20,327 nt of DNA, taken from positions 1 through 20,327 of IMG/VR virus record IMGVR_UViG_3300008120_000857. The stretch is one strand, 5' to 3'. Each line of letters starts with the position of its first letter. Position 1 is the first letter of the stretch. The notes beneath the pieces are model-generated. The model saw nothing but the letters and a program-made list of their open reading frames with translations, had not been told where the DNA came from and ran no database searches. The DNA is from a virus. A program made the translations under genes and the position numbers. Below, one piece after another: positions 6,152 to 13,826 of the stretch.

Positions 6152-8950
6152 GTGGGCGGTAATGATAAAGTAGAAAACCAAGGAGATTTAATACTAAGAT
6201 ACAGTATTAGATTAGGTGCTCCTGCAAATAGAGACAAAGAAATTTATTTTAATTTACAAGGCGTAGTTGATAGCCCGGACGTAAATCGTCCGGTAACTAG
6301 AAAAATCGCAATCGAAGCCTTAGATAAATGGATAACCAGTGACGGTACAGCTACAGTATCAGAAGTTGAAGCCCCAGAAAGCGAGTTAGTGACGATAAAA
6401 GGTAGTTTTCAAACACCAGTAACAGTACAAAATACTACTAAAATAATCAACTGGTACTTTGAAACTAATAACCCCGGGTTTATATTATCTTCTGCTGAAG
6501 CTCAAACACCTCAGCCTGTTATCACCCAGGTTACACAAGAGGCTAACACAGGTGATAATAACGGACAGCTAAATCAACCTGACACTCAACAGATCGATTC
6601 TGCAGAGAGTTTTCAATCTGCACTGCACGCTATGTTAGCGATTGTACAAGTAGAAAGCCAGATTGAAGCAAAGAATGAATCGTTAAATAAACCTGTAATT
6701 CGAGTAGATATTACAAAAATAACTAACGACTTTTATAAAGGAGGTATTTTTGAAAAAGTACTTCTCACTACACAGAGTAATCAGATACAGAGTAATCAAT
6801 TTGATATAACTCAGTACGCACTAAGAGGCTTCAATAGCGATTTTATCGCATACCCTGATGATAAGATCAATAACGGAACATCAGCTCAATCAACAATAGC
6901 CGCAAATGTTCCTGTTGTAAATTTTGCAGATCTCTGTAAAGCTTATGTTGTAAGATATCCGAAAGTTCGTCCCGACGGGTCACTTGATACCGTCCATATT
7001 CCGGTGTATATAACGTTTGGATATTTGCTCGCGTTCCTCAACAATATGTGCCTTATTTACGATTCAAAGCAAAAGACTGATTCCTTGCAGGAGTCGGTAG
7101 GCACTGAAAAACGTCCTTATGTTTACTTAGATTTTAATCCTGAAACTAATTTCTGTTTGAGCTCACCTCAGCAGCTAACTGTGGATCCTTACACTTGTTT
7201 AATTCCCTTTAATTCTACAAGTACCGAGTATAGAGAACTTTTTGCAGAAGGAATAAAGACTGATAATTTTTTTAATCCAGAGAATCAAAACCGGGTTAGT
7301 GCTGCATTAAATAATTTTGGTTTATCTTATAAGTCAATCACCAACGTTTATCAAGGAAAGATAATGAATGTTCTCTTGAATATTGATTATTTATTAGGGC
7401 TAATTAAACAGTATGCAGGTGCAGATAAAGAACATGCTGTTAATTTACAGCCGTTTTTAGAAAGAATAACTGTAGATATAAACAAGTCTCTTGGTAATAT
7501 AAACTCATTAAGGGTCGCTTATAGAGACGATGCAAATACGATACAGATAATCGATGATCAGTGGGTACCTAATTTAGACGAAGAGAAATCACTAATAGAT
7601 AGACCTAAATATCTAGATAGTCTAAACCAATCAAAAGATCCGATTTTATCCGGACAGCTGCCAGTGTTCGAAGCCCCGAGTCTCGGATTAGATCAACCAA
7701 ACGGAACTTTTAGTATAGCTAGAGAATTTCAATTTAAAACTACACTGTCTACTAAACTAGCAAGTACTATTGCTATTTCTGCTCAAGCTGCTACCGGTTC
7801 TGTAAACGCTACAGACCATTCTTCTTACAGTTGGCTTAATAAAAATTATCAAGACAGGTATAAACCTTACGTACAGGATCCTCCAAACAAGAACAAAGGT
7901 ACAAATAGTAACACAGCCGGAAACGTAGGTAATGTTAACGAGACATCTAACGATCAAAAAGCAGCAGATACTTTTAACACCCATGTGGCGAGTATATATT
8001 CAAATCTTCAATTAACTGAAGAGAGGATCGATATGGCCAAGAATTACTACATAGAGAGAATGTCAAAAGTAAAGTCTACGAGTAGTACAACTACAGCAGC
8101 CCCTTTCATCCCAGCCGATCTAGAAATAACTATCGACGGTATCAGCGGTATAATAATGACTAATGCGTTTACCATCCCCGAAAGTAGATTACCATTGTCG
8201 TTAAGAGCGGAAGACGGGTATACAAAGGTGGGTTTTATTATAACCGGGTTATCACATACTGTCGAAAATAATCAGTGGCTGACTAGGATTAAGGGGCAAA
8301 TGATAAAACTAAGAGAGGATTCACTATTAAGAAATCGAATATTTACTTTCAATAGAAATCAGAGCGAATTTGCACCCCCAGCCGGTACAGCTGCATCTAC
8401 TACTATCACAAATACACCTTGGAGTGCTGCATTTATTAGTTACGTCATGCGCCAGGCCGGAGTGTCATTTCCTTCGAATGCAAGTCATGCTGGATATGCG
8501 CAATCGTTGAGAACTAATAGCAGGGGATTCGAGATCTTAGATCCTGCTAGAACACAAGTTAAGGTAGGGGATATAGTAGTAAAGAATAGAAGAAATACTC
8601 AAGGAGTTTCAAATACCTTAACTTTCAACACTAATCCCTGGGACGGAGCAACTCACGGTGATATTGTAGTAAGTGTAAATAATAATATTATAGCAGCTAT
8701 AGGAGGCAACGTAAGTAGTACGGTATTCAAATCTAACATTCCCTTAACGAACGGACTATTAGCCACAGGTACAAGTGCTGCTCCAAACTTTTTCGTTATT
8801 TTGAGACCTCCTGCTAGCTTCGTACAGGCAATAGTAGATGTAGCTAATAGAGAGTACGAATTATGGACATCGCAAAGATGGGTTGAGTCGACAGTTGCTG
8901 CGATTCCAACTTTGCGGCTTTACTACAATACTGTTAATATATTCATATAA
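6152..8950 (+). CDS. Baseplate hub protein, C-terminal part with DUF2272-like hydrolase domain
   Basis: The GTG at 6152 lies within sequence that reads sensibly upstream in the same frame (VPLDSILISTEASR), so this is a continuation of the preceding frame, not a separate gene. It is a long virion-type region rich in N, T and Q. About residues 650-730 (ADLEITIDGISGIIMTNAFT, LSHTVENNQWLTRIKGQM) resemble the gp27/gpD-type hub domain. From about residue 750, PWSAAFISYVMRQAGVSFP, SHAGY, KVGDIVV, THGDIVV and IGGNVSSTV match DUF2272, a family predicted to be NlpC/P60-like peptidoglycan hydrolases. A wall-degrading domain on the hub parallels T4 gp5. This domain has no cysteine, unlike the usual thiol-peptidase fold (see findings). 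It ends two bases before the next gene. Confidence 0.65.
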   Translation: MGGNDKVENQGDLILRYSIRLGAPANRDKEIYFNLQGVVDSPDVNRPVTRKIAIEALDKWITSDGTATVSEVEAPESELVTIKGSFQTPVTVQNTTKIINWYFETNNPGFILSSAEAQTPQPVITQVTQEANTGDNNGQLNQPDTQQIDSAESFQSALHAMLAIVQVESQIEAKNESLNKPVIRVDITKITNDFYKGGIFEKVLLTTQSNQIQSNQFDITQYALRGFNSDFIAYPDDKINNGTSAQSTIAANVPVVNFADLCKAYVVRYPKVRPDGSLDTVHIPVYITFGYLLAFLNNMCLIYDSKQKTDSLQESVGTEKRPYVYLDFNPETNFCLSSPQQLTVDPYTCLIPFNSTSTEYRELFAEGIKTDNFFNPENQNRVSAALNNFGLSYKSITNVYQGKIMNVLLNIDYLLGLIKQYAGADKEHAVNLQPFLERITVDINKSLGNINSLRVAYRDDANTIQIIDDQWVPNLDEEKSLIDRPKYLDSLNQSKDPILSGQLPVFEAPSLGLDQPNGTFSIAREFQFKTTLSTKLASTIAISAQAATGSVNATDHSSYSWLNKNYQDRYKPYVQDPPNKNKGTNSNTAGNVGNVNETSNDQKAADTFNTHVASIYSNLQLTEERIDMAKNYYIERMSKVKSTSSTTTAAPFIPADLEITIDGISGIIMTNAFTIPESRLPLSLRAEDGYTKVGFIITGLSHTVENNQWLTRIKGQMIKLREDSLLRNRIFTFNRNQSEFAPPAGTAASTTITNTPWSAAFISYVMRQAGVSFPSNASHAGYAQSLRTNSRGFEILDPARTQVKVGDIVVKNRRNTQGVSNTLTFNTNPWDGATHGDIVVSVNNNIIAAIGGNVSSTVFKSNIPLTNGLLATGTSAAPNFFVILRPPASFVQAIVDVANREYELWTSQRWVESTVAAIPTLRLYYNTVNIFI

Positions 8951-8952
8951 GT

Positions 8953-9621
8953 ATGGCATTGAGATACTATCCATCAGCAGCTATAAACGAGAATAAGTAC
9001 ACTTCTGGTAATGAATACTTATTGCCTGATAAAAAACCCTACACCGGAAGATACTATACAATTTATGACGGAAGCTCGTTTACCGGAGTCAACCCTGTAT
9101 TAGGCACAAACATCCCTTTAACTCCTGTAGTAGAAAGAGAGTCTACAGATGCTTCCTTATTAATTTCAGGACGCCCCCTGTTACCCGGGCAAGTCCCTAG
9201 TATAGTTGAACCTTACGCGTTATCAAGAGTACAAAACAGCCAAGGAGGAAGATTAAGGCTAACAGAGTTAGTCCCCTTCTTCCCTTCTCCGACAGAAGAA
9301 GATTATGCTAGAGGTTACTTCACTAGATACTTTGCAAAAACTGTCAGTGGACCGGGGTATGTATTTGAAATATCAAAAATAGATTGGACTAAGATCCAGA
9401 ATGGAGATATCGAAGTGGAAAATATTTTGGGCTATGAGAGTATAGATATGCTATGGCAACTAACAGGTCCTTTAAACGATACGAGAATTTCTCAATATCA
9501 GATTAAAGGCGGTGTAGCAACTACTAACAAACGTGTCACAGAAAGTAAAAGTAGAGTGTTTACGGGATTGCTAGAATTTATCGGAGGCGATTATATTAAG
9601 TTTGCAAGGATCACTCCTTAG
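8953..9621 (+). CDS. Structural-block protein of unknown function
   Basis: The 222-residue protein starts with ATG two bases after the hub gene stop, so it is co-translated with the tail block. It is rich in Y, P, T and S and has no signal peptide, membrane helix or cysteine. Recognisable stretches include LLPDKKPYTGRYYTIYDGS, SPTEEDYARGYFTRYFAKT and LGYESIDMLWQLTGPLNDT; the middle one is the kind of sequence seen in small virion proteins. I do not recognise a named family. It is the last gene of the structural block before a 55-base gap and the replication genes, so a baseplate or neck component is the best guess. Confidence 0.6.
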   Translation: MALRYYPSAAINENKYTSGNEYLLPDKKPYTGRYYTIYDGSSFTGVNPVLGTNIPLTPVVERESTDASLLISGRPLLPGQVPSIVEPYALSRVQNSQGGRLRLTELVPFFPSPTEEDYARGYFTRYFAKTVSGPGYVFEISKIDWTKIQNGDIEVENILGYESIDMLWQLTGPLNDTRISQYQIKGGVATTNKRVTESKSRVFTGLLEFIGGDYIKFARITP

Positions 9622-9662
9622 AGTTGGTTGAACCTGTAGAATGTCTTATTTTAAATAAAGGT

Positions 9663-9670
9663 TATAAATA
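9663..9670 (+). promoter_or_regulatory. TATAAATA box, T4-late-promoter-like
   Basis: The octamer is identical to the T4 late promoter -10 consensus and lies in the 55-base gap between the tail block and the polymerase gene. It ends only six bases before the polymerase ATG, which would imply a nearly leaderless transcript. Late promoters also normally serve virion genes, not a polymerase. A short AT-rich sequence can produce this match by chance. Confidence 0.2.
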
Positions 9671-9676
9671 AATGTT

Positions 9677-10972
9677 ATGTATTACATAGTTGAGACTAAA
9701 GAACAGCTTGCAAAGTTACCTAAAACGGATAAATGCTTTGTTGATTTAGTTGCACTTTCCGAAGAATCACATCCTCTTCTTACTGTCCCTTCCGCACTCT
9801 ATTACAACGACTTCGAAAAAGGGTATATTATACCAATTAATCACTCAGAAGGATTTTCTCTAAGTCTAGACGATATACAGAATTTTCTGTTTGAGATCGA
9901 CAAAGTTTACCTGCTAGATAAAAAATGGCATTCCTACTTTCTCTATTTGCCGCAAGCCGTAGACCTATACTTCAATATTCTAGATAAAGATGGAGAAATC
10001 AAAGATATTCAATGCTACACACCTGTTCATCTAGACTTCTATAATAAGTTCAAGTACTCAGAAGAAGTAAATACTCTAATACCAATATCTAAGCATTACG
10101 AAAAGTGTGAATGTATGTTTAACGCGGTAAAAGACTATGCCGGAAGGGAAAGTAATGTAGAATGGCAAAATGAGTATATAAAAGCGTATAAATGGGTAGA
10201 AGAACAGGGTCTGACTGTAAATGAAAGGGTTTTCGATAAGTTTTTTGAGCCTACATGGAAGGCTAGATCTGTGAAAGATAACCGAATCTACACAAGCTAT
10301 AACCTTTACAACATAACCTCTAGGCCTACCAATGCATTTAATGGAATTAACTTTTTAGCCTTCAATAAAGAGAACGGATCTAAGACGGCTTTTGTACCTC
10401 AAAACGATGTTCTTGTAGAGTTTGATTTTGATGGGTACCATTTGAGATTGATTGCAAATATGTTAAACGTATCCCTACCTTCTGATGAATCTATTCACGT
10501 TATTTTAGGTAGACAGTATTTTGGAAAGGAAGAATTAAGTTCGGAAGAATATCAAGAATCTAAAAAAATAACTTTCCGGCAGCTCTACAACGGGATTGAA
10601 GAAAAATATAAGCATATAGAATTATTTGATAAGGTTAACTGGCTACTCGAGGCAGGATGGGCTGAATATAAAAGGAAAGGCTTTCTTGAATTACCAAACA
10701 AGCGAAAAATAAAGATAGAAAACGCCAATCCGCAGAAGCTTTTTAATTACTATGTTCAATGTCTAGAGACCGTAAACAATGTAAAAAAGTTAATTGATTT
10801 ACGCGAGTTATTTAAAGGGAAAAAGAGTAAAGTCATCCTGGTAGTATACGATTCAATTCTTATTGATTATTCAACTGAAGACGGAAAAGGATTTTTAAAG
10901 CAGATCAAAGATGTTTTGGAAAAGGACAGATATAGGGTGAAAGCACAAAAAGGCGATAACTACAACTTTTAG
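9677..10972 (+). CDS. Compact, divergent family A DNA polymerase
   Basis: The 431-residue protein carries the family A polymerase motifs in order. Residues 214-229 (TSRPTNAFNGINF) match the TGRLSSxxPNLQNIP region, with R216 as the conserved arginine. Motif A is VEFDFDGYHLR with catalytic D250. Motif B (O helix) is KKITFRQLYNG with K296, F300 and Y304 at the expected four-residue spacing. Motif C is VYDSILIDYS with D392. The N-terminal ~130 residues (FVDLVALSEES...GYIIPINHS) look like a decayed DnaQ-type 3'-5' exonuclease without the DxE pair, so proofreading is probably absent. The E of the usual DYSQIEL motif is H255, and the H-D-E of motif C is Y-D-S. It is much shorter than T7 (704 residues) or E. 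coli Pol I. The likely role is phage genome replication, as the first gene of the replication block. Confidence 0.75.
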   Translation: MYYIVETKEQLAKLPKTDKCFVDLVALSEESHPLLTVPSALYYNDFEKGYIIPINHSEGFSLSLDDIQNFLFEIDKVYLLDKKWHSYFLYLPQAVDLYFNILDKDGEIKDIQCYTPVHLDFYNKFKYSEEVNTLIPISKHYEKCECMFNAVKDYAGRESNVEWQNEYIKAYKWVEEQGLTVNERVFDKFFEPTWKARSVKDNRIYTSYNLYNITSRPTNAFNGINFLAFNKENGSKTAFVPQNDVLVEFDFDGYHLRLIANMLNVSLPSDESIHVILGRQYFGKEELSSEEYQESKKITFRQLYNGIEEKYKHIELFDKVNWLLEAGWAEYKRKGFLELPNKRKIKIENANPQKLFNYYVQCLETVNNVKKLIDLRELFKGKKSKVILVVYDSILIDYSTEDGKGFLKQIKDVLEKDRYRVKAQKGDNYNF

Positions 10973-10985
10973 AAGAAATTATAGA

Positions 10986-10993
10986 TATTTATT
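10986..10993 (+). promoter_or_regulatory. TATTTATT motif abutting a start codon
   Basis: The octamer occupies the gap between the polymerase gene and the next gene and ends immediately before its ATG. It is one of four copies found in gaps of this window. The zero spacing argues against a conventional upstream promoter and fits an mRNA-level element, or chance, better. Confidence 0.25.
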
Positions 10994-11413
10994 ATGGCAT
11001 ACATTGAACTAACGCAAGACCAATTGAAGAATAAGTTATTTTGCACATTTTCTCCTAAAGACCGGCTGGATGACACCCTTAACTTGATACAGGGGGAATA
11101 CTCTATCATGTACGGTAAGATTTTTGTGTTAGAGTCAATCGATTCAGAAGAGCTTCTCTGTACTTATAATATTGAGATTGAAGGTAGTACTACAAGAGTA
11201 TTACCGAATACCATCCTACTACATAGAAAAAAAGAGACAAACACTCTTTACACTATTAATAGCCTTAATCTGCTTATTAAAACACTTAATGAAGGAGTTC
11301 TCGATACTTCCTTCCGGATTAATTGGCACGATTACAAGAACACAGTCCTCCTCTCGCAAGGAGATGAGCTTAAGAAGCTTTCCACAAAAATTCACAAAAT
11401 AGTCAACATATAA
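10994..11413 (+). CDS. Conserved-looking phage protein of unknown function
   Basis: The 139-residue protein sits between the polymerase and the gp32-like gene. It starts with ATG directly after TATTTATT, with no Shine-Dalgarno sequence. It is acidic to neutral, with alternating beta-strand-like segments (KIFVLESIDSEELLCTYNI, TRVLPNTILLHRKK) followed by a helical region (TLYTINSLNLLIKTLNEG) and INWHDYKNTVLL. It has two cysteines (C42-like in 'FCTF' and 'LLCTY') but no metal-binding pattern. I recognise no catalytic motif and no named family. Its place among replication genes suggests an accessory role in DNA metabolism; this is inference. Confidence 0.6.
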   Translation: MAYIELTQDQLKNKLFCTFSPKDRLDDTLNLIQGEYSIMYGKIFVLESIDSEELLCTYNIEIEGSTTRVLPNTILLHRKKETNTLYTINSLNLLIKTLNEGVLDTSFRINWHDYKNTVLLSQGDELKKLSTKIHKIVNI

Positions 11414-11482
11414 GTTGATAATTTGTAAATTACTCCTTACATTCTTTTATTAACGTAATTTTTAAACTAAAAACTATAAGTT
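11414..11482 (+). promoter_or_regulatory. Leader of the gp32-like gene with two shared motifs
   Basis: This 69-base gap contains TAATTTGT at 11419-11426 and TTTAAACTA at 11461-11469, both also present in the same order in the leader of the ribonucleotide reductase gene. TAATTTG is close to the Bacteroidota -7 element (TAnnTTTG) but one base short, and I find no TTTG at the expected -33 distance. It also has TTATTAACGT at 11447-11456, repeated at 18395-18404. No hairpin or Shine-Dalgarno sequence is evident. A promoter for a highly expressed SSB gene is plausible. Confidence 0.35.
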
Positions 11483-12289
11483 ATGGGTATGGATTTAGGC
11501 GCAATCAAGTCTAAACTAAGTGCCTTGCAAAGCCAAAAGCAAGGCGGTCAAAAGAGAGATATGTCTCTCATTCTCTGGAAACCTACAGTAGGTAAGCATT
11601 CTGTGCGTATTGTACCTGCGTTGTGGGACAAGGCAAATCCTTTTAAGGAGATTTTAGTTCACTACGGTATCGGTAACCGTACTATGATTTCTCTCGTTAA
11701 TTTCGGGGAGAAAGATCCAATCGTTGAGTTCGCCAAGCAGCTTGCATCAAGCGGGGACAAGGAAAATTGGATGATGTCTCGTAAGCTCGAACCAAAAATG
11801 CGCGTTTTCACACCTGTGATTGTTCGCGGGGAAGAAGAGAAGGGTGTTCGCCTTTGGGAATTCGGTAAGCAGATTTACGCTGAACTTTTAAGTCTTGCTG
11901 ATGATCCGGATATCGGAGATTATACCGATGTTATTCAGGGTCGCGATATCACTATCGAAACTACTGGACCTGAAACTAACGGTACTTCCTTTAATCAATC
12001 CAAGGTACGTGTTCGTACCAAAACTACTCCTTTGTCCGAAGATGCAGCCGAGGTACAAAAGTGGTTAAATAATCAACCAGATGTATTTTCTATCTTTAAG
12101 AAGTACCCTTACGACGAAATGAAAGAAGCACTTCTTGGCTGGTTGAATCCAGAAGAGACTACTGACGAGCCTGCTCCTGCTACACCTAAACAAGAAGCTG
12201 CACCAGTTGAAAAGCCTGCTTCTCTTTCCCTAAATACTCCGAAGGCTAAACCAAGCATTGACGAGGAATTTGATGACCTATTTAAGTAA
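11483..12289 (+). CDS. Single-stranded DNA-binding protein, T4 gp32-like
   Basis: The 268-residue protein has gp32 architecture. A basic N-terminal arm (IKSKLSALQSQKQGGQKR) is followed by an OB-fold-like core with LWKPTVGKHSVRIVP, then VRLWEFGKQIYAELLSLADD and GRDITIET. After a P/A/E-rich linker it ends in an acidic tail, SIDEEFDDLFK. In gp32 the arm drives cooperative binding and the acidic tail contacts replication and recombination partners. It stands directly before the recombinase, as expected for a partner of UvsX and the helicase. Unlike T4 gp32 it has no cysteine at all, so the zinc ribbon (His-Cys3 in T4) is missing. ATG at 11483 is chosen because it directly precedes the basic arm; a second ATG two codons on is also possible. 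Confidence 0.85.
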   Translation: MGMDLGAIKSKLSALQSQKQGGQKRDMSLILWKPTVGKHSVRIVPALWDKANPFKEILVHYGIGNRTMISLVNFGEKDPIVEFAKQLASSGDKENWMMSRKLEPKMRVFTPVIVRGEEEKGVRLWEFGKQIYAELLSLADDPDIGDYTDVIQGRDITIETTGPETNGTSFNQSKVRVRTKTTPLSEDAAEVQKWLNNQPDVFSIFKKYPYDEMKEALLGWLNPEETTDEPAPATPKQEAAPVEKPASLSLNTPKAKPSIDEEFDDLFK

Positions 12290-12296
12290 TTAATTT

Positions 12297-13373
12297 ATGG
12301 CTAAACTAGCTAAAGCCTCGTTAAACGAAAGTGTAGCGGGAGCTGTCAAGGGTACTTTTAACTTAGAGAAGTTTATTCAATCAAAAAACCTCTCAAGTAC
12401 TTCGATAAAAATGAAAGAGCAGACTTGGATTCCTTTATCTAAGGCCTTTCAAGATTGCCTATCTATTCCAGGCATTCCAGTAGGACATATCACGCTACTT
12501 CGCGGACATTCTGATACCGGTAAGACTACTGCTCTCCTCGAGGCTGCAGTTAGCGCACAGAAGATCGGTTTTTTACCTGTATTCATTATTACTGAGATGA
12601 AGTGGAATTGGGAACACGCCAAGCAAATGGGACTCGTGTTCGAAGAAGTACCTAACGAAGAAGGCGAGGTTGCTGACTACAAAGGATTTTTTATCTATGT
12701 AGATAGAGAAAGACTTAATACTATTGAGGATGTAGCAGCATTTATCGCCGATCTTCTCGACGAACAGAAAAAAGGTAATCTTCCCTACAACCTATTATTC
12801 CTTTGGGATTCTGTAGGATCTATTCCTTGCCGTCTATCTGTTGAGTCAAACAAGAACAATAACGAGTGGAACGCAGGCGCAATGTCTCAACAGTTTGGTA
12901 ACTTTATCAACCAGAAGATTGTTTTGTCCCGTAAGCAAAGTCAACCTTATACTAATACTATGCTTGCTGTAAATAAAATCTGGGTAGCTAAAGCAGAGAA
13001 CATTATGGCCCAGCCTAAGATGAAGAACAAGGGCGGTGATACTATGTACTTCGATGCTTCCTTAATTATTACTTTCGGAAATGTAACTAATTCCGGAACT
13101 AATAAGATTAAAGCAACTAAGAATGGAAAGGATGTAGAGTTTGCAAAGCGTACTAAGGTTAGCTGCGATAAGAATCACGTTAACGATGTTACATCGACCG
13201 GACGGGTTATTATGACTGCACACGGGTTTATCGATGATACTAAGCAAGCAATCGATGCTTATAAGAAACAATACTCTAAAGACTGGTTAAAAACTCTCGG
13301 CTCAGTCGATTTTGATGTAGTAATTGAAACCGATGAAGACAACAAAGATGTATTTGATCCTACCGAGGAATAG
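12297..13373 (+). CDS. uvsX: UvsX/RecA-like recombinase
   Basis: The 358-residue protein is a RecA-family ATPase that forms filaments on ssDNA and carries out strand exchange in recombination-dependent replication. Walker A is GHSDTGKT at residues 70-77 with K76. Walker B is LLFLWDS with D171. An NTMLAVNKIWVAKAENIMAQ segment matches the region before the L2 loop, and GGDTMYFDASLIITFG matches the conserved strand of RecA/UvsX proteins. The length is slightly shorter than T4 UvsX (about 390). The C-terminus is acidic (ETDEDNKDVFDPTEE), as in RecA proteins where it moderates DNA binding. It starts seven bases after the SSB stop, so the two are probably co-expressed. The RecA family is certain; the phage UvsX subtype is inferred from context. 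Confidence 0.85.
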   Translation: MAKLAKASLNESVAGAVKGTFNLEKFIQSKNLSSTSIKMKEQTWIPLSKAFQDCLSIPGIPVGHITLLRGHSDTGKTTALLEAAVSAQKIGFLPVFIITEMKWNWEHAKQMGLVFEEVPNEEGEVADYKGFFIYVDRERLNTIEDVAAFIADLLDEQKKGNLPYNLLFLWDSVGSIPCRLSVESNKNNNEWNAGAMSQQFGNFINQKIVLSRKQSQPYTNTMLAVNKIWVAKAENIMAQPKMKNKGGDTMYFDASLIITFGNVTNSGTNKIKATKNGKDVEFAKRTKVSCDKNHVNDVTSTGRVIMTAHGFIDDTKQAIDAYKKQYSKDWLKTLGSVDFDVVIETDEDNKDVFDPTEE

Positions 13374-13388
13374 TATATCTTTAAGAGT

Positions 13389-13826
13389 ATGACGAGAATT
13401 AACATAGGTATTCCACCTAAGGAGTTAACTAATAAGCATTTAATTGCTGAACATAGAGAGTTAAAGCGCATACCAAACGTTGTAGCAAAGGGTAAATATA
13501 ATCTCAAGAGCGTTCCTCAAGAGTTTACCCTGGGTAAAGGTCATGTATCATTTTTTTACGACAAGCTAGGATATTTAAAAGAGAGATACATTGACCTCTA
13601 CAACGAATGTATATTTAGGGGATTTCAAGTACAGAGTTATTTAGCGTCATGGGACGGTGTACCGCAAGAGTTAATGAATAGTTATACTCCAACAGATAAG
13701 GATATTTGTATAATCCGTGAAAGGATAGCTGAAAGATTGGCTAATCCGATTGCAAAACAAAAAAAGAATGGATTACAGAAAGATGTTCGAGCAGATGGAG
13801 AAACAAGAGCCGGTAGACTTACATAA
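13389..13826 (+). CDS. denV: DenV-like pyrimidine dimer DNA glycosylase (endonuclease V)
   Basis: The 145-residue protein is close in size to T4 DenV (138) and matches it over most of its length: MTRIN at the N-terminus, HLIAEHRELKR, then FTLGKGHVSFFYDKLGYLKE and RYIDLYNECIFRGF. It repairs UV-induced cyclobutane pyrimidine dimers by base excision and strand cleavage. The residues known to matter are present: Thr2, whose amino group attacks the sugar once Met is removed, Glu24 (T4 Glu23), and Arg23 and Arg27 (T4 Arg22 and Arg26). The Met-Thr start is therefore decided by the mechanism. The C-terminal ~35 residues do not resemble T4 and overlap the following exonuclease gene. It belongs to the recombination and repair block. 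Confidence 0.92.
   Translation: MTRINIGIPPKELTNKHLIAEHRELKRIPNVVAKGKYNLKSVPQEFTLGKGHVSFFYDKLGYLKERYIDLYNECIFRGFQVQSYLASWDGVPQELMNSYTPTDKDICIIRERIAERLANPIAKQKKNGLQKDVRADGETRAGRLT

Noticed and set aside
6152-6154. GTG as a genuine start of an independent hub gene
   Set aside because: The same frame reads sensible peptide upstream of it and there is no leader or ribosome site.
9606-9619. Small hairpin AAGGA-TCAC-TCCTT at the end of the structural block as terminator
   Set aside because: The stem has only five pairs, lies in the last codons of the gene, and has no T run after it.
9672-9689. Tiny overlapping frame (ATG at 9672, five codons) at the polymerase start
   Set aside because: Such short frames arise by chance in AT-rich leaders; no evidence of regulation.
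11172-11402. Second + strand frame inside the gene at 10994-11413
   Set aside because: It is fully contained in a better-supported frame, with no start signal of its own.
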